Of a DNA stretch of 11,638 nucleotides, positions 1 to 6,222 are shown in pieces. The stretch lies in NCBI GenBank assembly GCA_029884275.1, contig JAOUIC010000016.1:1-11638 (forward strand), written 5' to 3'. Position numbers and translations under genes: made by a program. Numbering within the stretch: position 1 is the stretch's first letter; each line of letters begins with the position of its first letter. The stretch is from Gemmatimonadota bacterium (GTDB lineage: Bacteria > Gemmatimonadota > Gemmatimonadetes > Gemmatimonadales > GWC2-71-9). The notes beneath the pieces are model-generated. The model had not been told where the DNA came from and searched no databases. It worked only from the letters and a program-made list of their open reading frames with translations.

Positions 1-1
1 A

Positions 2-559
2 GGCGGCGGGAACATCCTCCGGGGGACGGCGGCGAGCCGGGAGGGGCTCGACCGAGTCAGCGCCGACTACATGGGCATGCTGGCGACGGTGATCAATGCC
101 CTCGCGATGCAGGACATTCTGGAGCGCAAGGGAGTGCAGACCCGGGTGATGACGGCCATCCGGATGGAATCGCTGGCCGAACCGTACATCCGTCGCCGCG
201 CGCTCCGGCATATGGAGAAGGGACGGCTGGTTATCTTTGCGGGCGGGACCGGCAACCCCTACTTCAGCACTGACACCGCGGCGGTGCTTCGGGCGCTGGA
301 GGTCGAGGCCGAGGTGATCCTGAAGGGAACCAACGTCGAGGGGATCTTCACCGCCGATCCGCGCAAGGATCCGGCGGCCAGGCTGATCCCGGAGCTCACC
401 TTCCAGGAGGCTCTGGTGAACGGATACGAAGTGATGGATCGCAGCGCCTTCGGTCTGTGCCAGACGAACCAGCTGCCGATCGTGGTCTTCAACATGAACT
501 CCGCCGGCAACCTCGACCGGGTGCTGCGGGGTGAACCCGTGGGAACCATCGTGCAATGA
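2..559 (+). CDS. pyrH: UMP kinase (PyrH), 5'-truncated by the window edge
   Basis: Uridylate kinase transfers the ATP gamma-phosphate to UMP in pyrimidine nucleotide synthesis, as a cytosolic hexamer of the amino-acid-kinase fold. The reading frame is open from base 2 and gives 185 residues. The E. coli enzyme has about 241, so roughly 50 N-terminal residues lie outside the window. Visible motifs are the nucleotide-binding GGGNILRG at the extreme left, ADYMGMLATVINA, the GTGNPYFSTDTAA segment, KGTNVEGIFTADPRKDP, and a C-terminal VFNMN block ending in GTIVQ, all in family order. The ATG at 71 is internal and is not the start. The TGA stop overlaps the frr start as ATGA (556-559), so pyrH is translationally coupled to frr in the conserved pyrH-frr order. 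There is no sign of damage. Identification is essentially certain. Confidence 0.97.
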   Translation, partial: GGGNILRGTAASREGLDRVSADYMGMLATVINALAMQDILERKGVQTRVMTAIRMESLAEPYIRRRALRHMEKGRLVIFAGGTGNPYFSTDTAAVLRALEVEAEVILKGTNVEGIFTADPRKDPAARLIPELTFQEALVNGYEVMDRSAFGLCQTNQLPIVVFNMNSAGNLDRVLRGEPVGTIVQ

Positions 560-1110
560 ACACGATTCCGGAACTGCTCAAGCACGCCAGGGAACTGATG
601 CACAAGGCGGTGGAGAACACCCGCAGGGAGTTCTCCGGCATCAGGAGCGGCAAGGCGACCACCTCGCTGCTGGACATCATCAGGGTTGACGCCTATGGGA
701 GCCATGTCCCGCTCAACCAGGTGGGTATGGTCTCGGCGCCGGAAGCGCGGCTGCTCACCATCCAGCCCTTCGACAAGTCGCTCGCGCCCGCCATCGAGAA
801 GGCGATCCGCGAGTCCGACCTGGGCCTCAACCCCGCCAGCCAGGGCGGCCTGATCAGGATCCCCATCCCCGCGCTCAACGAGGAGCGCCGCCGGGATCTG
901 GTCAAGGTGGTCCACAAGCTGGCCGAGGAAGGGCGTGTGGCGGTGCGGCATGCCCGGGGGGAGGCCCACGCCAAGATCAGGAAGCTGGAGAAGATTGCGG
1001 AAGACGAGCGCACGCGGGGCGAGAAAGAACTCCAGAAGTTCACCGACGACCACATCAAGCAGATTGACCAGCTCATCACCGCCAAAGAGGCGGAGATCAT
1101 GGAAGTCTGA
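556..1110 (+). CDS. frr: Ribosome-recycling factor (RRF)
   Basis: RRF acts with EF-G to split post-termination ribosomes into subunits. The product is 184 residues, matching the usual length of about 185. The N-terminal helix with NTRREFSGIRSGKATTSLLD, the central segment with LNQVGMVSAPEARLLTIQPFD, the GLNPASQGGLIRIPIP motif, and the C-terminal helices containing LNEERRRDLVK and KIRKLEKIAEDE follow the family layout: domain I helices enclosing a beta domain II at about residues 30-104. The start is the ATG sharing four bases with the pyrH stop. A GGGAA stretch at 541-545 could serve as a distant ribosome binding site, but coupling from pyrH is more likely. uppS begins four bases after the stop. 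Nothing is unusual. Confidence 0.97.
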   Translation: MNTIPELLKHARELMHKAVENTRREFSGIRSGKATTSLLDIIRVDAYGSHVPLNQVGMVSAPEARLLTIQPFDKSLAPAIEKAIRESDLGLNPASQGGLIRIPIPALNEERRRDLVKVVHKLAEEGRVAVRHARGEAHAKIRKLEKIAEDERTRGEKELQKFTDDHIKQIDQLITAKEAEIMEV

Positions 1111-1114
1111 GCCG

Positions 1115-1855
1115 ATGAGCGACGAGCTGCTCCGGCAGGTCCAGTTGCACGGATCGGTCCCTGCCCACATCGCGATCATCATGGACGGGAACGGCCGCTG
1201 GGCGCGCACACGCGCGCTGCCGCGGCCGTTCGGCCACAAGGCTGGGATGAGCGCGGTGCGCGAGGTGGTCGAGGGCGCGCTGGCGGCGGGAGTCGAAGTC
1301 CTGACCCTGTTCGCCTTCAGCCAGGAGAACTGGCAGCGGCCCGCCGAGGAGATCGGCGCGCTGATGGACCTGCTGGAGGAATACATCACCCGCGAGACGC
1401 AGGATCTGCGGGCCCAGGGCGTGGCTGTGCGTTTCCTTGGCGACCTCGACCGGCTGGGTCCCTCGGCTCGTGCGGCGGTGGATCGACTGATGGAGCACAC
1501 CGCCGCCGGCTCGAAGCTCGCCCTGAACATCTGCATTTCGTATGGCTCCCGGGCCGAGCTAACTCGCGCCGCCCGCCTGCTCGCCGCGGAAGCCGCGGCA
1601 GGGCGGCTCGACCCGGCGGAGATCGACGAGGAGGCCATCTCCCGCCACCTCTACACCGCCGCCTTTCCCGATCCCGATCTGCTGATCCGGACCTCGGGCG
1701 AGCTCAGGCTCTCCAACTTCCTCCTCTGGCAACTTGCCTACGCCGAGATCTTCGTGACTTCCGTCCTCTGGCCGGACTTCACCCGGGCCCATCTCTGGGA
1801 GGCGATCCGGGCCTACCAGCAGCGTGAGCGGCGCTTCGGCAAGGTCTCGCTCTAA
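1115..1855 (+). CDS. uppS: Isoprenyl transferase / undecaprenyl diphosphate synthase
   Basis: This cis-prenyltransferase extends farnesyl diphosphate with isopentenyl diphosphate to give the C55 lipid carrier for peptidoglycan and other surface glycans. The 246-residue product matches the family size (E. coli about 253). Motifs in order are HIAIIMDGNGRWA with catalytic D24, GHKAG (40-44), LTLFAFSQENWQRP (63-76) with N72 and R75, and the C-terminal IRTSGELRLSNFLLWQLAYAE (191-211) with diphosphate-binding arginines R192 and R198 and acidic E211. The ATG at 1115 is chosen because the family motif then begins near residue 18 and a GGAAG at 1101-1105 lies nine bases upstream. The same frame is open further upstream, but that part only shadows frr. 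One oddity is SYGSR (142-146) where NYGGR or SYGGR is usual. Chain length (C55 or other) cannot be told from motifs alone. Confidence 0.96.
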   Translation: MSDELLRQVQLHGSVPAHIAIIMDGNGRWARTRALPRPFGHKAGMSAVREVVEGALAAGVEVLTLFAFSQENWQRPAEEIGALMDLLEEYITRETQDLRAQGVAVRFLGDLDRLGPSARAAVDRLMEHTAAGSKLALNICISYGSRAELTRAARLLAAEAAAGRLDPAEIDEEAISRHLYTAAFPDPDLLIRTSGELRLSNFLLWQLAYAEIFVTSVLWPDFTRAHLWEAIRAYQQRERRFGKVSL

Positions 1856-1861
1856 CACCCC

Positions 1862-2719
1862 ATGGCCTCCAATCTGACCAAGCGGGTCGCCTTCGCGGCG
1901 GCCGCGATACCGCTCGCGCTGGGCGTGGTGTATGTCGGGGGATGGCTGCTGGTCGCGGTGGTCGCGGTCGCCGGCACCCTGGGCGCTCGCGAGCTGTACG
2001 ACTTCGCGGGAAGGCAGGGTGTCGAGCCGCTTCGGCGCACCGGCCTGGCATCGGCGGCCCTGCTGCCCGTCGTCGTCCACCTCCAGGTGACCGGCTCCGG
2101 CGGTCTCGGGGGATGGGGGTGGTTCGGCGCCGGGCTCTGGCTGGTGGCGGTGCTGGCGGTGGCCCTCTGGCGGCGCCTGCCGTCCCAGAAGCCCTTGGCC
2201 GCGACCTCCGCGACGCTGTTCGGCGTGCTGTATCCCGCCGGGCTGGCGACCTTCCTGATCCCGATCCGCCACGGGGCGCACGGCCTGTTTTCGTGGCCTG
2301 GCGCCTGGATGGTGTTCACACCCCTGGTGGTCACCTGGGTCTGCGACACCGTGGCCATGGCGGCCGGAAAGGCGATCGGCGGGCCCAAGCTCTGGCCCGC
2401 GATCAGCCCGGGAAAGACCTGGGCCGGCTCCATCGGCGGGTTGATCGGCGCCATCGCCACGGTGCCACTGCTGAACGTCCTCGTGCTCGAGCGCCTGGGG
2501 GTGGCGCTGCCGCTGGCCGAGGCGCTGCTGTTCGGCCTCGTGCTCGGAATCGTGGGCCAGGTCGGCGACCTCGCCGAGTCGCTCTATAAGCGGGAGGTGG
2601 GGGCCAAGGACTCGTCTTCGCTCATTCCGGGACATGGGGGCGTCCTCGACCGCTTCGATTCGCTCTATTTCGTGCTGCCCTTCGCCGCCGCGATGTATCG
2701 CCTCTTCGGGCTGATCTGA
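1862..2719 (+). CDS. cdsA: Phosphatidate cytidylyltransferase (CDP-diacylglycerol synthase)
   Basis: CdsA is an integral membrane enzyme that converts phosphatidic acid and CTP to CDP-diacylglycerol, the branch-point precursor of the phospholipids. The product has 285 residues, a usual length, and is very hydrophobic with about seven to eight membrane segments (for example residues 10-40, 62-75, 88-103, 118-135, 148-168, 190-208 and 218-235). The complete CDP-alcohol signature spans S240 to D266: S-x-x-K-R, then K-D at 249-250, the HGG at 258-260 and D-R-F-D at 263-266. SPGKTW (182-187) and GDLAES (235-240) are also family motifs. The ATG at 1862 follows the uppS stop by six bases and has no clear Shine-Dalgarno, so translation probably depends on coupling. 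The stop overlaps the dxr start by one base (TGATG). Confidence 0.96.
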   Translation: MASNLTKRVAFAAAAIPLALGVVYVGGWLLVAVVAVAGTLGARELYDFAGRQGVEPLRRTGLASAALLPVVVHLQVTGSGGLGGWGWFGAGLWLVAVLAVALWRRLPSQKPLAATSATLFGVLYPAGLATFLIPIRHGAHGLFSWPGAWMVFTPLVVTWVCDTVAMAAGKAIGGPKLWPAISPGKTWAGSIGGLIGAIATVPLLNVLVLERLGVALPLAEALLFGLVLGIVGQVGDLAESLYKREVGAKDSSSLIPGHGGVLDRFDSLYFVLPFAAAMYRLFGLI

Positions 2720-3813
2720 TGCCCGGGGTGGCGATTCTCGGTTCCACCGGTTCCATCGGCACCAGCGCGCTGGCCGTGATGGCGAGGCAGCGTCCCCGGT
2801 TCGACGTCGTGGCGCTCACGGCCAGGGTCGATGCGGCCGCCCTCGCCCGCCAGGTGGCCGAGTGGAGACCGCGGTTCAGCGGACTGGTGAGCGAGGGGGG
2901 ACCGCAGGTGCTGATCGAGGCGGCGCTCCATCCCGATGCGGACATCGTGCTGAACGCCGTGGTGGGGGCGGCCGGCCTCGACGCGACCCTCGCCGCGCTC
3001 CGGGCGGGGAAGCGGGTCGCGCTGGCGAACAAGGAGACACTGGTCATGGCCGGCGCGCTGGTCCGTGAGGCTTGCGCCGAAGGCGGCGGCGAACTGATCC
3101 CGGTGGACTCGGAGCACAGCGCGGTGCTCCAGTGCGTCACCGGGCGCGAGGCCGGCCTCCAGAGGCTCATCCTGACCGCGTCGGGCGGGCCGTTTCGCAC
3201 CTGGGAGGCGGACCGGATGCGGCGGGCGACGGTGGCGGAGGCGCTGAACCATCCCACCTGGCGGATGGGGAACAAGGTGACGGTGGACAGCGCAACGCTG
3301 GCGAACAAGGCCCTCGAGGTCATCGAGGCCCACTATCTCTTCGGCCTGCGGTATGACGCCGTGGAGGTCGTGGTGCATCCGCAGAGCATCGTACACGCCT
3401 TCGCGGAGTTCTGTGACGGGAGCGTCATCGCGCAGCTCAGCTTCCCCACCATGGAGCTGCCGATCCTGTACGCCCTTACCCACCCGGAGCGACTGCCGGA
3501 CTCCGGCACGCCTCGCTTCGACCCGGTGGCGGCCGGGGCATTGACCTTTGAGCCGGTCCGCACCGAGGTTTTCCGGGCGTTTCGCGCCGGGGTGGAGGCA
3601 GGCCGGGCTGGCGGCACCGCACCGACGGTCTTCAACGCCGCCAACGAGGTGGCCGTTGCCGCGTTCCTCGGCGGGCGGGTGGCGTTCGGGCGGATCGCGG
3701 AGACCATCGAAACCGTGCTTGCGGCGCACACGTCCGAGGCGGTCCGCGACCTCGAGACGGTGCGGGAGGCGGACCGGTGGGCTCGCCTGCGGGCCATGGA
3801 GGAACTGCCGTGA
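2719..3813 (+). CDS. dxr: 1-deoxy-D-xylulose 5-phosphate reductoisomerase
   Basis: Dxr rearranges and reduces DXP to MEP with NADPH and a divalent metal, the committed step of the non-mevalonate isoprenoid pathway. It therefore supplies IPP to the UppS encoded upstream. The N-terminal NADPH-binding motif is GSTGSIG (8-14). LANKETLVMAG (102-112) and PVDSEHSA (128-135) follow, with metal ligands D130 and E132 and a third ligand E200 in NKALEVIEA. The substrate-binding segments are SGGPFR (155-160), HPTWRMGNKVTVDSATLANK (178-197), HPQSIVHAF (220-228) and FNAANEVAV near the C-terminus. The protein is 364 residues, about 30 shorter than E. coli Dxr (398). The shortfall lies in loops of the N-terminal half, and every active-site block is present. 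The start overlaps the cdsA stop by one base, and the stop overlaps the GTG of rseP. Confidence 0.97.
   Translation: MPGVAILGSTGSIGTSALAVMARQRPRFDVVALTARVDAAALARQVAEWRPRFSGLVSEGGPQVLIEAALHPDADIVLNAVVGAAGLDATLAALRAGKRVALANKETLVMAGALVREACAEGGGELIPVDSEHSAVLQCVTGREAGLQRLILTASGGPFRTWEADRMRRATVAEALNHPTWRMGNKVTVDSATLANKALEVIEAHYLFGLRYDAVEVVVHPQSIVHAFAEFCDGSVIAQLSFPTMELPILYALTHPERLPDSGTPRFDPVAAGALTFEPVRTEVFRAFRAGVEAGRAGGTAPTVFNAANEVAVAAFLGGRVAFGRIAETIETVLAAHTSEAVRDLETVREADRWARLRAMEELP
3798..3803 (+). promoter_or_regulatory. Ribosome binding site of rseP
   Basis: GGAGGA lies six bases before the GTG at 3810. It decides that start over the in-frame ATG at 3777, which has no comparable site and would add 11 residues before the first membrane helix. 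Confidence 0.8.
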
Positions 3814-5174
3814 GTTTCCTGTTCACCGTCGGGACGCTGGTCGTCGTCCTTGGCGTCCTGATCTTCGTCCACGAGCTGGGGCACTTCCTGGCCGCCAAGT
3901 GGGCCGGCATCCGGGTACACCGGTTCGCGCTTGGCATCGGCGCTCCCATCCCCGGGCTCTCGTTCCGGCGCGGCGACACGGAATACTCCATCTGCTGGCT
4001 GCCGATCGGCGGCTATGTGAAGATGGCGAGTCGCGAGGAGGCGGCCGCCGCCGGCGGGCTCGAAGGGGCTGTTCCGGATGGCCGCCCGGTCGAGCCGGGG
4101 GAGTACTTCGAGTCCAAGTCACTCCGGGCCCGGATGGTGGTGATCCTCGCAGGTGTGACCATGAACGCGCTGTTCGCGTTTGTGGCCTACACCGGCCTGG
4201 CGGCCAAGAACGGTGAGCAGATCGACCCGGTCACCACGGTTGGCGGCGTGACAGTCGACAGCCTGCCGGCCGGCGCGGAGGCCCTCGCGACACTGCAGCC
4301 CGGGGATCGCATCGTCGACATCAACGGCACCGCCGTGGCGTCCTGGAATGCGGTGGTTGACGAGATCGTCTCCTCCTCGGGCGACTCGGTGACTATCGCG
4401 CTCGCCGACGGGCGGACCGTGGTGCTGCAGATCCACCGCGCGGCCCTCACCGACCGGGTCGGCGCGGCGCTTGCGCTGGTTCCGCTCCATCAACCCATGG
4501 TGCTCTCGATTCAGCCGGGCCGGGCGGGCGACCGGGCCGGCCTCGAGCCGGGGGACACCGTGCTCGCGGTGAGCGGCGTGGCGCTGACCCGGTGGGATGA
4601 GCTCGTCGCCCGGATCCGCGCCAGTGCCGGCACCTCGCTGGCGTTCCAGGTCGGACGGGCGGAGGGACGGCGGGAGATCGTCGTCACCCCCGACAGCGTG
4701 GTCGAAGGCGGCGTCACGGTCGGGAAGGTCGGGGTGGTGTTCCAGCCGGCCATCGCCTACGCGAGCCGGCCCTACGGCTTCGGCGAGGCGGTCAGCGTCG
4801 GGTTCCGCGCCACCATCGCCTCCTCCACCCAGATCGTCCGAACGGTCCAGGGCCTGCTGAGCGCGAGGATCTCCAGCCGCGAAGTCGGGGGCCCGATCCT
4901 GATCGGGCAGATGGCGGCGCAGACGGCGCGGCTCGGGTTCGACGCCTTCATCGGCTTCATGGCGCTGATCTCGGTCAACCTCGCGGTGCTGAACCTGCTG
5001 CCGATCCCGGTGCTCGACGGCGGACAATTCGTCTTCCTGCTCGCGGAGGGGGTGGTGCGCCGCCCGCTCTCCGTCGCGGTGCGGGAACGGCTGACCCAGG
5101 TCGGCCTGGTTCTGCTGCTGCTGCTCATGGTCCTGGCCTTCTCCAACGACATCCGACGGCTGCTGGGTTGGTAG
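3810..5174 (+). CDS. rseP: RseP/RasP-type site-2 intramembrane zinc metalloprotease
   Basis: Site-2 proteases cut transmembrane helices of anti-sigma factors and remnant signal peptides inside the cytoplasmic membrane. The first helix (about 4-25) contains the zinc motif HELGH (H21, E22, H25). NLLPIPVLDGG near the C-terminus supplies the third zinc ligand D403. Two PDZ domains lie between them, recognisable from LQPGDRIVDINGTAV and LEPGDTVLAVSGVAL, at about residues 140-215 and 225-300. Other helices include an AGVTMNALFAF segment near 115-130 and two at the C-terminus. The length of 454 residues is close to E. coli RseP (450). The start is GTG, overlapping the dxr stop as GTGA, with a strong GGAGGA upstream. 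This is the last gene of the tight housekeeping operon, and a 103-base gap follows. The anti-sigma substrate is not in the window. Confidence 0.95.
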   Translation: MSFLFTVGTLVVVLGVLIFVHELGHFLAAKWAGIRVHRFALGIGAPIPGLSFRRGDTEYSICWLPIGGYVKMASREEAAAAGGLEGAVPDGRPVEPGEYFESKSLRARMVVILAGVTMNALFAFVAYTGLAAKNGEQIDPVTTVGGVTVDSLPAGAEALATLQPGDRIVDINGTAVASWNAVVDEIVSSSGDSVTIALADGRTVVLQIHRAALTDRVGAALALVPLHQPMVLSIQPGRAGDRAGLEPGDTVLAVSGVALTRWDELVARIRASAGTSLAFQVGRAEGRREIVVTPDSVVEGGVTVGKVGVVFQPAIAYASRPYGFGEAVSVGFRATIASSTQIVRTVQGLLSARISSREVGGPILIGQMAAQTARLGFDAFIGFMALISVNLAVLNLLPIPVLDGGQFVFLLAEGVVRRPLSVAVRERLTQVGLVLLLLLMVLAFSNDIRRLLGW

Positions 5175-5277
5175 CCGCCGGGGACTGGAACTTCATCACG
5201 ACCTTGCCCACATTGTGTCGCCGCAGGAGCCCTGTCGCGACCCGAGACAACTTACCCGACCGTTCCATACCGCTGCC

Positions 5278-6222
5278 ATGACCCTTCTCCAGCTCGACAA
5301 CGTCACCAAGCGCTTCGGCGGCGTCACCGCCGTGGACGCCATCTCCTGCACCATCGACCGTGGTGAGGTGGTGGGCTTCCTCGGACCCAATGGCGCCGGC
5401 AAGTCGACCACCATGCGGATGATCACCCAGTACCATGATCCCGACGGCGGCCGGATCCTGTTCGACGGTACTCCGCTGTCCGAGGCCGGCCGCGAGGCGA
5501 AGCGCCGGCTGGGGTACCTGCCCGAGAACAATCCCCTCTATCCCGACATGCTGGTGGAGGAGTACCTGGCGTTCATTGGCCGGCTCCGCGACCTCCGCGG
5601 GGCCGCGCTCGGTTCCGCGACCGATGAGGCGGTCGCCGCGACCGGAGTCGCGGCCGTGTACCGCCGCCCCATCGGCGAGCTGTCCAAGGGCTTCCGTCAG
5701 CGGGTCGGTCTGGCGGCGGCCATCCTTCACCGCCCAGACCTGCTGGTGCTGGACGAACCCACCGAGGGGCTGGATCCGAACCAGCGGGTGGAGATCCGCC
5801 GCCTCATCACCCAGCTCGGCCGCGACCGGACGGTGCTGCTCTCGACCCACATCCTGCCGGAGGTGCAGCACACCTGCACCCGGCTGCTCATCATCAACCA
5901 GGGCCGACTCGCGGCCGACGGTCCGGTGGGCGACCTGATCAGCCGGGCGGGGGGCCGGGTGCAGATCACGGTCGAGGTCGAGGGCGGGGACGTGGTCGCG
6001 CGGCTCGAGGCGATCCCCGGGGTCGAGTCGGTGGCGGTGCAGAGCACGCCCGCCGAGACCCGGGTTCGCGTGCGTCTCACGGCGGTCGCCGACCGGGATC
6101 TCCGGCCGGAGGTGTATCGCCTGGCCCGGGAGGCGGGATGGACCCTGTACGAGCTTCACCTGGAGGCGGGCAGTCTCGAGGATCTCTTCCGGCAGCTCAC
6201 CGTCACCGGGGAGGCCGCATGA
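5278..6222 (+). CDS. ABC transporter ATPase, GldA-like
   Basis: This is the cytoplasmic ATP-hydrolysing subunit of an ABC-2 type transporter. The 314-residue product has Walker A GPNGAGKST (36-44), a Q-loop region YLPENNPLYPDM (80-91) that carries Glu where Gln is usual, a signature LSKGFRQRVG (135-144), Walker B LLVLDEPTEGLDP (155-167) and the switch histidine in STH (189-191). A C-terminal extension of about 90 residues follows, as in the GldA/NatA/CcmA branch. The ATG at 5278 is chosen because the ABC fold then begins at residue 4. An in-frame GTG at 5215 would add 21 unconserved residues. No Shine-Dalgarno precedes the ATG. The stop overlaps the next gene by four bases (ATGA at 6219-6222), tying it to the permease/GldG fusion. 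The GldA-like label rests on the partner genes and the YLPENNPLY motif, and the substrate is unknown. Confidence 0.9.
   Translation: MTLLQLDNVTKRFGGVTAVDAISCTIDRGEVVGFLGPNGAGKSTTMRMITQYHDPDGGRILFDGTPLSEAGREAKRRLGYLPENNPLYPDMLVEEYLAFIGRLRDLRGAALGSATDEAVAATGVAAVYRRPIGELSKGFRQRVGLAAAILHRPDLLVLDEPTEGLDPNQRVEIRRLITQLGRDRTVLLSTHILPEVQHTCTRLLIINQGRLAADGPVGDLISRAGGRVQITVEVEGGDVVARLEAIPGVESVAVQSTPAETRVRVRLTAVADRDLRPEVYRLAREAGWTLYELHLEAGSLEDLFRQLTVTGEAA

Noticed and set aside
935..1114. Upstream extension of the uppS frame
   Set aside because: The extension lies inside frr, is Arg/Ser-rich, and places the conserved UppS N-terminus far from the start. The ATG at 1115 fits the family and has a ribosome binding site.
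259..1638. A 459-codon open frame on the minus strand opposite pyrH, frr and uppS
   Set aside because: It runs antisense across three certain housekeeping genes, is low-complexity (Ser/Arg/Ala and then Leu/Asp/Gly-rich) and shows no family motif.
1559..2635. A 358-codon open frame on the minus strand opposite uppS and cdsA
   Set aside because: Its Gly, Arg, Gln, His and Pro-rich composition is typical of an antisense frame in high-GC DNA, and it overlaps two certain genes.
5215..5277. GTG at 5215 as an alternative start of the ABC ATPase
   Set aside because: It would add 21 residues not typical of ABC ATPases, which normally begin just before the first beta strand, as the ATG at 5278 does.
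5515..5550. Glu instead of Gln in the ABC ATPase Q-loop
   Set aside because: YLPE followed by N-P-L-Y is typical of GldA-like ATPases and is not a sign of inactivation.
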